Positions 10,303 to 19,240 are shown, counted from the first letter of the stretch. The stretch: DNA of 64,000 nucleotides from Elusimicrobium simillimum (GCF_049639735.1 NZ_JBEVVA010000003.1:1-64000), one strand, 5' to 3'. A program made the numbers and translations. The notes: generated by a model not told the origin, from the sequence alone.

Positions 10303-10385
10303 GATTTTATAGTAGTTATATATACGCGTTAGCACAGCGAGTTAGGTGGGTTGGACAACACATATTTGTGTACATTTTGTGTATA

Positions 10386-10427
10386 TTCCCCCTCACCCTT
10401 GCCCTCTCCCCAGTGGGTAGAGGGAAT
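10386..10427. repeat. CCCTCACCC/CTCTCCC repeat inside the oxidoreductase operon
   Basis: The bases CCCCCTCACCCTTGCCCTC, TCCCCAGTGGGTAGAGGG form a short member of the palindromic family seen at 5193-5363. It lies between the delta and alpha subunit genes. It opens a false N-terminal extension of the alpha-subunit frame (LTLALSPVGRGN), a typical by-product of this kind of repeat. Confidence 0.6.
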
Positions 10428-10451
10428 AAAAAAGGAAATAAGGCTACAGAT

Positions 10452-11576
10452 ATGAAAAATGAAAAAGTTTTAATGAAAGGCAACGAAGCTTTGGCCGAGG
10501 GCGCAATCCGCGCCGGGTGCCGCTTTTTTGCAGGATACCCCATTACCCCGCAAAACGAAGTGCCCGAATATATGGCCGCTAATATGAAAGACAGAGGCGG
10601 CGCGTTTGTACAGGCGGAAAGCGAAACATCCGCCATTAACATGATTTACGGCGCGGCCGCTACCGGCGTGCGCAGCATGACGTCCAGCTCCAGCCCCGGC
10701 ATCAGCTTAAAGCAAGAGGGCATTTCCTATATAGCGGGCGCGGACTTACCGTGCTTAATTGCCAACGTTATGCGCGGCGGCCCGGGCCTGGGCAATATTA
10801 CAGGCGCGCAGGGCGACTATTTTCAGGCAACCAGAGGCGGCGGCAACGGCGATTACAGAACAATAGTTTTGGCGCCTAACTCAGTAGAAGAAATGGGCAA
10901 CTTTCCTAAATTAGCCTTTGAACTGAGCGAAAAATACAGAATACCCGCCATGATTTTGGCCGACGGCGTACTGGGCCAAATGATGGAAGGCATGTCATTT
11001 AACTTTGAAGCCGTAGACCCGGCTAAAGACTTAAAAGAGCCTGACTTTGCCATAGGCCCCAACCCGGGCAGAGACAAAAGAATGGTATTTTCCTACGCGC
11101 TTAAAGACGGCGAACTTGAAAAAGCCGTTTTTAAAAGAGCCGACAGATACTCCATAGTAGAAGAAAAAGAAGTACTTTTTGAAGAACGCTACACAGAAGA
11201 CGCTGAGGTTATAATAGTAGCCTACGGCATTTCCGCCCGCGCCTCACTGGCTGGCGTAGAAGCGGCCAGGGCAAAAGGCATTAAAGTTGGTCTCTTCCGC
11301 CCTATAACCTTATGGCCTTTCCCGTACAAAAGAATTTGCGAACTTGCGGGCAACGGCAAATGCAAAGCCATGTTAGCCGTTGAAATGAGTTTGGGGCAAA
11401 TGATAGTGGACGTTAAACTTGCCGTTAACGGTAAAGTGCCCGTCTATTTACACGCACGCCCGGGCGGCGCTATGCCCGCTGGCGAGCAGATTGAAGTTGC
11501 CATAAACTCAGTAATTTCCGGCGGGGACAAAGAATTATTTCCTCACAATCCTACCGGCTGCAAAGGAGGCAAATAA
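10452..11576 (+). CDS. 2-oxoacid:ferredoxin oxidoreductase, alpha subunit (KorA/VorB type)
   Basis: The start at 10452 (MKNEKVLMKGNEALAEGAI) is chosen over the upstream in-frame ATG, which lies in a repeat. The protein is 374 residues, normal for the family. It has the pyrimidine-binding domain signature AGCRFFAGYPITPQNEVPEY, the QAESETSAINMIYGAAATGVR stretch around the conserved Glu, and the SSSPGISL loop. The C-terminal domain holds GLFRPITLWPFP. With the beta subunit it oxidatively decarboxylates 2-oxoglutarate or branched-chain 2-oxoacids to acyl-CoA, reducing ferredoxin. The substrate cannot be fixed from sequence alone. Confidence 0.9.
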   Translation: MKNEKVLMKGNEALAEGAIRAGCRFFAGYPITPQNEVPEYMAANMKDRGGAFVQAESETSAINMIYGAAATGVRSMTSSSSPGISLKQEGISYIAGADLPCLIANVMRGGPGLGNITGAQGDYFQATRGGGNGDYRTIVLAPNSVEEMGNFPKLAFELSEKYRIPAMILADGVLGQMMEGMSFNFEAVDPAKDLKEPDFAIGPNPGRDKRMVFSYALKDGELEKAVFKRADRYSIVEEKEVLFEERYTEDAEVIIVAYGISARASLAGVEAARAKGIKVGLFRPITLWPFPYKRICELAGNGKCKAMLAVEMSLGQMIVDVKLAVNGKVPVYLHARPGGAMPAGEQIEVAINSVISGGDKELFPHNPTGCKGGK

Positions 11577-11578
11577 TT

Positions 11579-12322
11579 ATGAATCCTATTACTAAAAAAC
11601 CGCAAAGCTTAACAGACGTACCTTTTCACTACTGCCCCGGCTGCGGCCACGGCGTAGTGCACCGCCTTGTAGCCGAAACCATGGACGAGCTGGGCATTAG
11701 AGAGCGCACTGTCGCCGTAGCCCCTGTAGGCTGCGCCGTATTTGCCGACGCGTACTTTAACTGCGACACAATACAAGGCCCGCACGGCAGAGGCCCGGCC
11801 ATAGCAACAGGCATTAAAAGAGCAAAACCCGAAAGCATAGTATTTTCCTACCAGGGCGACGGCGATTTAGCGTCCATCGGTATGGGCGAGATTGTGCACG
11901 CCGCTATCAGAAACGAGAACATTACCGTTATCTTCATAAACAACGCAATTTACGGTATGACAGGCGGCCAAATGGCGCCGACAACTTTAGTCGGCCAAGT
12001 AGCGACAACAGCCCCCAAAGGGCGTGACCCGCTATTACAAGGCTACCCCATAAACATTTGCGAAATGTTCAGCCAAATTAAAGGCGCAAAGTACCTTGAA
12101 AGAGTAGCCGTAGACGTCCCCGCCAACGTTATCAAGGCTAAAAAAGCCATTAAAAAAGCTTTTGAAAACCAGGTTAACAATGTAGGCTTCAGCCTTATTG
12201 AAGTTTTATCCCAATGCCCCACAAACTGGGGTACGGACGCTATAAAATCCTTAGAATTTGTACAAAAGGATATGATGACGCAATACCCGCTGGGCGTATT
12301 TAAAGACGAAGGGGGCAAATAA
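11579..12322 (+). CDS. 2-oxoacid:ferredoxin oxidoreductase, beta subunit (thiamine diphosphate-binding)
   Basis: This 247-residue subunit starts two bases after the alpha-subunit stop, with AGGAGG upstream. It carries HYCPGCGHGVVHRL (Cys motif near the cofactor), GPHGRGPAIATGIK, and the thiamine diphosphate/Mg motif GDGDLASIGMGE...NNAIYGMTGGQ. The motif set is that of KorB/VorA enzymes. It contributes the thiamine site of the heterotetramer and is coexpressed with the flanking alpha and gamma genes. Confidence 0.92.
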   Translation: MNPITKKPQSLTDVPFHYCPGCGHGVVHRLVAETMDELGIRERTVAVAPVGCAVFADAYFNCDTIQGPHGRGPAIATGIKRAKPESIVFSYQGDGDLASIGMGEIVHAAIRNENITVIFINNAIYGMTGGQMAPTTLVGQVATTAPKGRDPLLQGYPINICEMFSQIKGAKYLERVAVDVPANVIKAKKAIKKAFENQVNNVGFSLIEVLSQCPTNWGTDAIKSLEFVQKDMMTQYPLGVFKDEGGK

Positions 12323-12323
12323 T

Positions 12324-12860
12324 ATGTATCAAGGTATAAAAATATCAGGTTTTGGCGGGCAGGGCGTAGTATCCGCCGGCGTACTTTTAGCCCAAGCGGG
12401 CCTAATAGACGGTAAAAACGCAAGCTGGTTCCCGTCATACGGGCCGGAAATGAGGGGCGGCACAGCCAACTGTTCCGTAGTGGTAGCATCTGAGGAAGTT
12501 TACACCCCTATCGTAACCGCGCCCGATACGGTTATTGTAATGAACGAGCCTTCTCTTGCCAAGTTTGAGCCTACAATAAAGCCAGGCGGTTTACTTATAA
12601 TAAACACCTCGCTCGTACACTCCAAACCTACAAGAACGGACATTAAAGTTTTAAACATTGCCTGTAACGAACTTGCCGCGCAGTTAGGCACCACAAAAGT
12701 GGCCAACCTTATAGCGTTGGGCGCGTTTGTCGGCGCCACGGGCGCAGTCAGCATAGACGCCATAGCGGCGGCAATGAAAAAAGTATTTAAACGCGCTAAG
12801 CCGGAAATGCTTGACCTAAACAGAAAAGCGTTAGAAGCCGGCGCAGCTGCGGCTAAATAA
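12324..12860 (+). CDS. 2-oxoacid:ferredoxin oxidoreductase, gamma subunit
   Basis: This 178-residue protein starts one base after the beta-subunit stop. It has the gamma-domain signature ISGFGGQGVVSAGVLLAQAG near the N-terminus, SYGPEMRGGTANCSVVV, and the C-terminal NLIALGAFVGATGAV. These match KorC/VorC subunits. The cluster order delta-alpha-beta-gamma ends with a strong terminator directly downstream. Confidence 0.9.
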   Translation: MYQGIKISGFGGQGVVSAGVLLAQAGLIDGKNASWFPSYGPEMRGGTANCSVVVASEEVYTPIVTAPDTVIVMNEPSLAKFEPTIKPGGLLIINTSLVHSKPTRTDIKVLNIACNELAAQLGTTKVANLIALGAFVGATGAVSIDAIAAAMKKVFKRAKPEMLDLNRKALEAGAAAAK

Positions 12861-12872
12861 AAAGATTAAAAT

Positions 12873-12905
12873 AAAAGCCCCGCTCAAACAGAGCGGGGCT
12901 TTTAT
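12873..12905 (+). terminator. Rho-independent terminator of the oxidoreductase operon
   Basis: AAAAGCCCCGCTC and GAGCGGGGCTTTT form a perfect 12-13 bp stem with the five-base loop AAACA, followed by T residues. It is symmetrical, so it can also serve the converging gene ending at 12935. Confidence 0.9.
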
Positions 12906-12934
12906 ATCCTATAAAAATAATTTTGCAATATTAA

Positions 12935-14080
12935 TTATCTTTTTGTTTTAACACCTAAAGAAGAAAACTTGTTATTTCTTGTACTAAAATCTATTTGCTT
13001 TTTCTTAAGCTCCATTTCCCGCTTATATTCTTCCTGCTCTTCGGCGCTGCTCACAGCAAGATTATGACGTTCGTTTAAAATAGCCTTAACAAGACCGCAA
13101 AGCTCAGGATTAGCCTCTATCGCTTGCACGGTTTGCGCGTCGGCTTTAAACAAGAGGGAAAAATTATTTTGCACACGCTCAACTTTCTTTTCTGTTTCCG
13201 CATTGGCGCTTGTTACAACCGCAACAAAAAGCCCCGCCAGCAAAAACCTATTAAGCCATTTATATAATGCTACTCTGGGGGCGCCTTTTTTAATAAACTT
13301 TATTTCAAAACTCATAAAATCTTTATTTAAATATGCTGAAGTGTTTACCGCCAGTTTAGGTTTGGCATGGGCATAAATATCCGCCCTGACTCTCAACAAA
13401 GACATATTTTGTGGCAGCTCATGCTTTTCTATAAGTTTATAAAGATTTTCTTTTTCCAAAAATATATTGTGTGTAAAATTACCCTGTTTTATAGCATAAC
13501 GTATTGCTCTCAGCCTAGCTAAAGACAGCGTTTTTGCCTTTGCAAATTTAGTTGCGGGTAAACCATCAATATATTTTTGAAAGTTTTCTATTATTCTGAT
13601 GTTATAGTCTAACTCAGCCTCTTCTAAAGCTAAAAAGGTTTTCATATAGCTGGCGTCTTTGGCTTTAGCAAGCTCCAACAGTGTGTTACGCATTTTAATA
13701 TCTTTTGTATGTGTGCAGTAATCTATTGCGTCTTTAATAAATTCCTTATTATAAGATAAATTTTCCAGCATTTTAGCAGCCTGTTTTTTTGAGTGCCTTC
13801 CCCAAAGGCCGCGCGCCAAATAATAACTCCCCATTGCAACCAGGCTCACTTTGTAGATAGTGTCCTCAATATCCTCCTCTTGAAGGACGATATTATCTTT
13901 TTTGCCCCTTTCTATGTATTCTGCAAGTGTTTGCGGGCCGGCCTGTTGTTTACCTTTGTGTGGTATTTTTTTAAGTAAAACAGCGTCACCGTTTTGTGCA
14001 TATACGCAGGTATTGCCCAAAACAGCAAGAAGTACCGCAACAGTTACAACCTTTTTTATTAAAATATTATATATTGTCAT
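12935..14080 (-). CDS. Hypothetical secreted or membrane-anchored protein
   Basis: I do not recognise the family. From the start at 14080 the protein has about 381 residues, with a signal peptide (MTIYNILIKKVVTVAVLLAV...CVYA) and a long, mostly alpha-helical middle rich in Lys, Leu and Ala (RIIENFQKYIDGLPATKFAK; KTLSLARLRAIRYAIKQ). A hydrophobic segment LLAGLFVAVVTSANA lies near residue 290 and the tail is charged and probably coiled (EEQEEYKREMELKKKQ). An in-frame ATG at 14104 would add eight residues; neither start has a clear ribosome-binding site. The gene stands alone between two terminators. Confidence 0.6.
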   Translation of the reverse strand: MTIYNILIKKVVTVAVLLAVLGNTCVYAQNGDAVLLKKIPHKGKQQAGPQTLAEYIERGKKDNIVLQEEDIEDTIYKVSLVAMGSYYLARGLWGRHSKKQAAKMLENLSYNKEFIKDAIDYCTHTKDIKMRNTLLELAKAKDASYMKTFLALEEAELDYNIRIIENFQKYIDGLPATKFAKAKTLSLARLRAIRYAIKQGNFTHNIFLEKENLYKLIEKHELPQNMSLLRVRADIYAHAKPKLAVNTSAYLNKDFMSFEIKFIKKGAPRVALYKWLNRFLLAGLFVAVVTSANAETEKKVERVQNNFSLLFKADAQTVQAIEANPELCGLVKAILNERHNLAVSSAEEQEEYKREMELKKKQIDFSTRNNKFSSLGVKTKR

Positions 14081-14114
14081 AATAAAAGAATAATATTTAA
14101 TCAATCAAAAAACA

Positions 14115-14154
14115 TGGGCCCAAAGACCTAAAAACATATAGGTCTTTGGGCCCA
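14115..14154. terminator. Strong bidirectional hairpin
   Basis: TGGGCCCAAAGACC and GGTCTTTGGGCCCA form a 16-bp perfect stem (with the adjoining TA pairs) around an eight-base loop. It sits just downstream of the MFS gene (minus strand) and upstream of the hypothetical gene. The hairpin at 56776-56822 has nearly the same bases (CCTAAAG..CTTTAGG), so both may belong to one family. Confidence 0.75.
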
Positions 14155-14171
14155 CAAAAATCCGGATAAAA

Positions 14172-15368
14172 CTAATTCGATTGTTTCTTTGCCGTATATC
14201 CGGCCAAAGCGCAGAATATGCTGGCAGGCACTACGGCCAGCAAACATACCAAAATAGCTATTCTTAAATCAGTCAAGTCAGACACTTTACCTATGATCAT
14301 GGGCGATATGGCGTCGCCAAGGGCGTGTATTATAAAAATATTTAAAGCAAACGCCATTGAGCGCATTACGCGCGACGTTGTATTTACAATAGCCGCGTTA
14401 AGCGGCCCCGTCTGCATAGAGGCAAACATTATAGCCACAAAAAAGAAAAACAGCGACAATTTAAAACTGGACACCATTACAGCCAGCACGGCAAAAGGCA
14501 TGGCTAAAATAAAACTGGTACCCGCCGTCACAAAATACGCTCTGTGCGTTTTTTTAAGCAGCCTATCAGCTATCTGCCCGCCCAAAAATGTGCCCAGCGC
14601 ACCGCCCAAAATTATCATAATGCCAAAGAGCATGCTGGACTTAGCCACACTATAACCAAAAAACCTGTTAAAATACGTTGGCAGCCACGCCGCCAGCCCG
14701 CCCACAATAAAAGTGGCAAAAGCCTGCGCAAGGCAAATAAAAATAAAACTTTTATTTTTAAGCAAAATCCAATAGCCTATAAGCTTTGGTTTTTCATACT
14801 GCCCTTCTACAAACTTTCTTGCGTCTTTAATTTTAAAAACAGCAAGCAAACCCAGGAAAAACCCGGGTATACCCAGCGCCATAAACGCCGCACGCCAGCC
14901 AAAATGGTCGCCCAAAAGCCCGCCTAAAAAATAACCTAACGCGCTGCCAAGCGGCAAAGCCAACCCAAACGCCGCCAGTATTCTGGCCCGTCTGTCACGG
15001 GGATACTGTTCGGCCAAGTAACCCTGTGCCACTGTGGTAAAGCCCGCCTCGCCTACGCCTATTAAACTGCGGGCGGTAAGAAGTTGTTTAAAGTTGCCCG
15101 TAAAAGCTGTAAGAGAAGTGGCCACACTCCACAAAACCGCGCTGGCGCCCATCCAATATTGCCTGGGCGTTCTGTCCGCAAAATACCCGGCCACCGGGGC
15201 GTACACCATATACACCACCATAAATGCCGAGGCTAAACTGCCCAGCTGCGCGTCGCTTAAGCCAAGGTCCGCCTTAACCAACGGAAAAACGGCAAACAGC
15301 ATCTGCCTGTCTATATAGTTAAACAGGTTTATAAAAAAAAGCAGCCAGAACAGGCGTTTAGTCGTCAT
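14172..15368 (-). CDS. MFS transporter (Spinster-like)
   Basis: The start at 15368 (MTTKRLFWLLFFINLFNYIDR) puts the first membrane helix at the N-terminus; the longer in-frame start at 15419 adds an unlikely extension. The 398-residue protein has about 12 hydrophobic helices, the family-typical NYIDRQ in helix 1, GYFADRTPRQYW (motif A) between helices 2 and 3, GVGEAGFTTVAQGYLAEQYP in helix 4, and a second motif A-like GGQIADRLLKK midway. These features match Spns-type permeases, which move lipids, sugars or organic anions. The substrate is not deducible. It diverges from the PPIase gene at 15438. Confidence 0.85.
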   Translation of the reverse strand: MTTKRLFWLLFFINLFNYIDRQMLFAVFPLVKADLGLSDAQLGSLASAFMVVYMVYAPVAGYFADRTPRQYWMGASAVLWSVATSLTAFTGNFKQLLTARSLIGVGEAGFTTVAQGYLAEQYPRDRRARILAAFGLALPLGSALGYFLGGLLGDHFGWRAAFMALGIPGFFLGLLAVFKIKDARKFVEGQYEKPKLIGYWILLKNKSFIFICLAQAFATFIVGGLAAWLPTYFNRFFGYSVAKSSMLFGIMIILGGALGTFLGGQIADRLLKKTHRAYFVTAGTSFILAMPFAVLAVMVSSFKLSLFFFFVAIMFASMQTGPLNAAIVNTTSRVMRSMAFALNIFIIHALGDAISPMIIGKVSDLTDLRIAILVCLLAVVPASIFCALAGYTAKKQSN

Positions 15369-15437
15369 TAAATCTATTATATTAAAATACAAATAATACT
15401 GCTGTAAAAGAACTTTCAAAAATGGTAAATTAATTAT

Positions 15438-16295
15438 ATGAGAAAATTTATTGTTTTACCTCTGGGACTGTTGATTCTCGGGTTTTCCTGCAATAAGGAA
15501 GTTCCCGCGCCTGTCCCGCAGGACGCCTTGGCCAGAGTGGACAATACTTTTATCCTACAGAAGGATTTTGACGCCGCGCTAGCCGGGGAAGACGCGTCTT
15601 ATAAAAAGTTTTTAGCTACTGATTTTGGCAAAGATAACATGCTTAACATTATGGTGCGCGAACGCCTTATGCAAACCGCCGCACAGAACTCCGACACCGC
15701 CGGAAGCGAAAAGTACACAAAAACCGTTGCGGACATACAAAAGTCTTTTGACAGAAGCCTTGAAATGCTTAAACAGCAAACTCTTATGAACATGTGGCTG
15801 GAAGAGCTTAAAGAAAAGGGCACAATAAAAGCCACAAAAAAAGAAATAGACGATTACGCCAAAAAATACCCCTATGAATTTACCATAAGGCACATGCTTT
15901 TAGCCAAAGCGGACGACGCCAACGTAGTACTTAGGGAGCTAAAGGCCACCAGCAGCGCCAACAGGGAAAAACGTTTTATAGAACTTGCCAAAAGGTTTGG
16001 CATGGACCCTGTGGAAAACGCCGACAAAGGCAAAACGGTATCAATAATACCGGGCGAGTTTATAACGGAGATTGAAAACGCGGTTGCTAACACCCCGTCA
16101 AACTCCGTACAAGGTTTCTTCAAGTCTCCGCGCGGATTTCATATAATATATAAAGTGAAAGAAGAACGTATTAACAAAAAAAACGCAGAACCCAGAATTG
16201 CCATGATAATAGAACAAAAAAAGCTGGATGACTATTTAAATTCTTTATCTGAAAAATATAAAGTAGAGGTATATAAAAAATATGAACAGGAATAA
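15438..16295 (+). CDS. Parvulin-type peptidyl-prolyl isomerase lipoprotein
   Basis: This 285-residue protein has a lipoprotein signal ending LLILGFSC (Cys18) with the same LGFSC box as the lipoprotein at 8480. It has a SurA-like N-terminal helical region (DALARVDNTFILQKDFDAAL) and a parvulin domain from about residue 150 (FTIRHMLLAK...GEFITEIENAV...SPRGFHIIYKV). It is probably an envelope chaperone that helps fold outer-membrane proteins. It overlaps the following SurA-like gene by 14 bases, so the two form an operon. No good ribosome-binding site is visible. Confidence 0.82.
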   Translation: MRKFIVLPLGLLILGFSCNKEVPAPVPQDALARVDNTFILQKDFDAALAGEDASYKKFLATDFGKDNMLNIMVRERLMQTAAQNSDTAGSEKYTKTVADIQKSFDRSLEMLKQQTLMNMWLEELKEKGTIKATKKEIDDYAKKYPYEFTIRHMLLAKADDANVVLRELKATSSANREKRFIELAKRFGMDPVENADKGKTVSIIPGEFITEIENAVANTPSNSVQGFFKSPRGFHIIYKVKEERINKKNAEPRIAMIIEQKKLDDYLNSLSEKYKVEVYKKYEQE

Positions 16296-17463
16296 ATTTT
16301 TAGCAGTTGCGGCCGCTCTCATTTTTATGTGCGCCAACGCGGGCGCGGTTGTATTAGACGCCGCCGTAGCCACAGTAAACGGTAAACCTATTTTACAGTC
16401 AGATTTTGACAAGGTATCCAATGCTTACGTAGCGCAGTATAAGCTTGCCGCGCCGCAGCTTATGGAAAACCCTTTAGCCCAGCTTAAACTGGAGCAGGAA
16501 ATTTTGGAACAAATGGTTAACGACGAGCTGCTTTACCAAGCCGCCGAAAAAGAAGGCGTAAAAGCCCGTGACGAGGAAATTACCGAAGCGCTTAACGCCG
16601 CTAAAAAACAGTTAATCCCCGACACAGACCCTAAAACAGGCAAAAAACGCAACGATAAAGACATCAACAAACTTTTTGAAGCGGAACTTAAAAAAGAAGG
16701 CCTCAGCCTTAAACAGTTTAAAGACCGCCTGACCAAGCAGATTATGTCCAGAAAATTTGTTGAAACAGTTATAGTAAGCAAAGTTACGCCTGTAACCGAA
16801 GAAGACGCCAGAGGCCTGTTTAATGAAGTTAAGGCCGTTATGGATAAAGACACAAAAAAGATTGCCAAAATTACCGACAAACAACATAAGCAGGAAGTAG
16901 AAGACATAGCGGCGCGCCTTAGCCAAATGGCCGCCCCTAAAGTAAAAGTAGGCCACATATTTGTATCAGCCCCCAAAACAATGACAGCGGCGGAACTGAA
17001 AGAAAAAGAAGCCAAAGCCAAAGAAATTAAAAAAGAACTTGACGCTGGCGCCTCATTCTCAGACGCGGTGCTTAAATACTCTGACGATAAAGCAAGCATG
17101 CAGACCGGCGGCGACATGATTTTAGTTAAAGGCACACTGCCTAAAGAAGTTAAAAACCTTGAAGACAAAGCGTTTTCTTTAGACGTAGGCAAAACAAGCG
17201 ACGTTATTAAAACAGACGCCGGCTTCCATATAGTCAGAATTAAAGAAAAGGCCGCGGCCGAGGAAGTAACCTTTGACAAAACAGCCCGTGAGTTCGGCCA
17301 ATATATAGCCGGGCAGAGAATACAGACAGCCATTACAGATTATATTAAAGACCTGCATTCCAAAGCCGAGATTAAAATTAATAAAGACTTTACAGCTTTA
17401 GAAGCCGCAGCCAATAAAGAAGAACCTAAAAAAGAAGTAAAAAAGGAAGAGCCTAAAAAATAG
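16282..17463 (+). CDS. SurA-like periplasmic peptidyl-prolyl isomerase
   Basis: This 393-residue protein has a signal peptide (MNRNKFLAVAAALIFMCANAGA), a SurA_N-type domain (VATVNGKPILQSDFDKV...ILEQMVNDELLYQAAEKEGV), and one parvulin domain near residues 215-330 (KVGHIFVSAPKT...GGDMILVKGTLPKEV...DAGFHIVRIKE). The C-terminal tail is a low-complexity repeat of Lys, Glu and Pro. It probably works with the upstream lipoprotein paralogue as an outer-membrane-protein chaperone. A terminator follows directly. Confidence 0.85.
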   Translation: MNRNKFLAVAAALIFMCANAGAVVLDAAVATVNGKPILQSDFDKVSNAYVAQYKLAAPQLMENPLAQLKLEQEILEQMVNDELLYQAAEKEGVKARDEEITEALNAAKKQLIPDTDPKTGKKRNDKDINKLFEAELKKEGLSLKQFKDRLTKQIMSRKFVETVIVSKVTPVTEEDARGLFNEVKAVMDKDTKKIAKITDKQHKQEVEDIAARLSQMAAPKVKVGHIFVSAPKTMTAAELKEKEAKAKEIKKELDAGASFSDAVLKYSDDKASMQTGGDMILVKGTLPKEVKNLEDKAFSLDVGKTSDVIKTDAGFHIVRIKEKAAAEEVTFDKTAREFGQYIAGQRIQTAITDYIKDLHSKAEIKINKDFTALEAAANKEEPKKEVKKEEPKK

Positions 17464-17487
17464 TTTTTTGTGATTAACAATAAAACG

Positions 17488-17526
17488 TAAAAGGCTCTTA
17501 AATATAAAAGTTTAAGAGCCTTTTTA
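17488..17526 (+). terminator. Rho-independent terminator after the SurA-like gene
   Basis: AAAAGGCTCTTAAA and TTTAAGAGCCTTTTT pair over 14 bases around an eight-base loop, then a T run. It separates the chaperone pair from pdxA, whose ribosome-binding site AAAGGAAC begins soon after. Confidence 0.9.
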
Positions 17527-17545
17527 ACTTTAAAAGGAACAAGCA

Positions 17546-18475
17546 ATGAAACCGTTAATAGCAATAACCTCTGGCGACCCTCTGGGTATAGGGCCCGAAA
17601 TTGTAGTAAAAGCATTAAAAAACGCGCTCGTAAAAAACGTGTGCACCCCCGTAGTAATAGGTGATAAAAGCGCCCTTATAAAAGCTGGTTTTACGCCTGA
17701 CATGGGGACTGTTGTAGACACCGCCGCGGTACTCAGCGGCGCTTTACCCGCAGAACCGTGCCCCACAATATACGGCGGGCTTACGTCTTTTAACGCCGTT
17801 GCCATGGCCTCGCGCTTAACATCAAAAGGGGAAGTTAAAGCTATGGTAACCGCGCCTGTTTCTAAAGAATCTTGGAATATGGCCGGCGTAAAATTTACCG
17901 GACACACGGAATTTTTAAAAGAATTTGCAAAGCTTGAACGCGTGCTTATGATGTTTACCACGGGTAAATTAAACGTGGCTTTAGTATCAGAACACTTTGC
18001 TATTAAAGATTTATCTAAAGAAATTACCACTAAAAAAATTATACACGCCGCGCATTTATTTGAAAAAGCGCTTACCGCTAAAGGCATTAAAAAGCCCCGC
18101 ATCGGCATAGCGGCCATTAACCCGCATGCAGGCGACGGCGGCAAGCTGGGACAAGAAGAGAACGAGATTATCCGCCCCGCGGTAACTGTACTTAAAAAAG
18201 AGGGCCTAAATGTCCAGGGCCCAATATCAGTAGACGCGCTTTGGACCAAACACACAAAAGGCGCTTTTGACGGTATAATATGTATGTATCATGACCAGGC
18301 TATGATAGGCCTAAAACTGGCGGCGCAGGAACCTATAGTACACGTTACCTACGGCCTGCCGTTTGTAAGAACGTCGCCCACACATGGCACCGCCTTTGAT
18401 ATAGCGGGTAAGAATGAGGCCGACCCCGAAAGTATGGTAGCAGCTATTTTATACGCGGCCGCCAATTGTAAATAG
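17546..18475 (+). CDS. pdxA: 4-hydroxythreonine-4-phosphate dehydrogenase
   Basis: This 309-residue enzyme of pyridoxal phosphate synthesis has the PdxA motifs: N-terminal ITSGDPLGIGPEIVVKAL, VTAPVSKESWNMAGVKFTGHTEF (substrate and metal His), AINPHAGDGGKLGQEE (metal His and Lys region), MYHDQAMIGLK and the C-terminal GLPFVRTSPTHGTAFDIAG. Length is slightly short of the E. coli protein but complete. The related PdxA2 kinase-pathway enzymes share these motifs, so the substrate is inferred. No other pdx gene is in the window. Confidence 0.9.
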   Translation: MKPLIAITSGDPLGIGPEIVVKALKNALVKNVCTPVVIGDKSALIKAGFTPDMGTVVDTAAVLSGALPAEPCPTIYGGLTSFNAVAMASRLTSKGEVKAMVTAPVSKESWNMAGVKFTGHTEFLKEFAKLERVLMMFTTGKLNVALVSEHFAIKDLSKEITTKKIIHAAHLFEKALTAKGIKKPRIGIAAINPHAGDGGKLGQEENEIIRPAVTVLKKEGLNVQGPISVDALWTKHTKGAFDGIICMYHDQAMIGLKLAAQEPIVHVTYGLPFVRTSPTHGTAFDIAGKNEADPESMVAAILYAAANCK

Positions 18476-18484
18476 GAGAGCACA

Positions 18485-18940
18485 TTGTTAGCTAACATAG
18501 CCAAATACTTAAGACCGCAGGACCTGCGCTTTTACATGCAAATGCTAATGGCGCTGCCCGCGCTTTTTATGATAGTAAAAATGCATAAAAGCTTTGGCGA
18601 TAACTACGTGCTTGATTACATACAAAACGGCGAAACCGAAAAAGTAAAAAAGTTTATTATTAAAAGCGGCGAGAAGAAAATTAATAAATACTATTACCGC
18701 ATGTTAGACCACCACACCTTTGAACGCCATACACTGCTTACGGCGGCAATACATTATGAAAAGCCTGAGATTGTTAAGTTTTTACTCGGCTTTCCTAAAA
18801 TAGACTTGCGTAAGCAGTATATATTTAGCGAGTCCTCCTTCAACCACCGCGAATACGACGCGGTGCAGCTTGTCACCAAATTCAAGCGCCCGGAAATAGC
18901 GCAAATGGTAAAAGACTTCCAAGAGGGTAGATTCAGATAA
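18485..18940 (+). CDS. Small ankyrin-repeat-like protein with N-terminal membrane segment
   Basis: This 151-residue protein uses a TTG start after GGAGAG, nine bases beyond pdxA, so it is probably cotranscribed. A hydrophobic stretch (MLMALPALFMIVKM) near residue 20 may anchor it. The rest reads as two or three degenerate ankyrin-type repeats (YIQNGETEKVKKFIIKSG; HTLLTAAIHYEKPEIVKFLL; YDAVQLVTKFKRPEIAQMV). Such repeats bind partner proteins; the partner is unknown. Confidence 0.65.
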   Translation: MLANIAKYLRPQDLRFYMQMLMALPALFMIVKMHKSFGDNYVLDYIQNGETEKVKKFIIKSGEKKINKYYYRMLDHHTFERHTLLTAAIHYEKPEIVKFLLGFPKIDLRKQYIFSESSFNHREYDAVQLVTKFKRPEIAQMVKDFQEGRFR

Positions 18941-19240
18941 TCAACACTTACGGCAAAAATACCCTCACCTGCTTTGCCGCATTTTGCTTCGCAAAAAACA
19001 CCGCGTCAAAACTTCCTCCCCCGTAAGAGGGGGAGGAACTAAAATAAGTGCTGTTAGCTGTTCCCTCAGCGAGGCACGAGCGTGAGGGTCTCAAGCAATA
19101 AAAATAAGTGTCGTTGTGTTACTGAATTTCACAGGATTTTGAGTGGTTTTTATCCCCTCGCCCTTCCGAGGGAGAGGGCTGGGGTGAGGGTGAATACATA
19201 GATCCATAACAGAAGTGTGCCACACTTCATTTATCCATCG
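18941..19240. repeat. Repeat-filled spacer downstream of the ankyrin-like gene
   Basis: No gene is visible. The spacer strings together pieces of several dispersed repeats: a CCCTCACC..TTCCTCCCCCGTAAGAGGGGGAGG element (about 18959-19036), a TGTTCCCTCAGCGAGGCACGAGCGTGAGGG element (19059-19089), an orphan copy of the left flank found at the long hairpins (GAATTTCACAGGATTTTGAG, 19124-19143), and a CCCTCGCCC..GGGAGAGGG..GGTGAGGG element (19154-19191). Confidence 0.65.

Noticed and set aside
10316..10642. 108-codon minus-strand ORF over the oxidoreductase alpha subunit
   Set aside because: It overlaps the conserved start of the alpha subunit in the opposite strand and a repeat.
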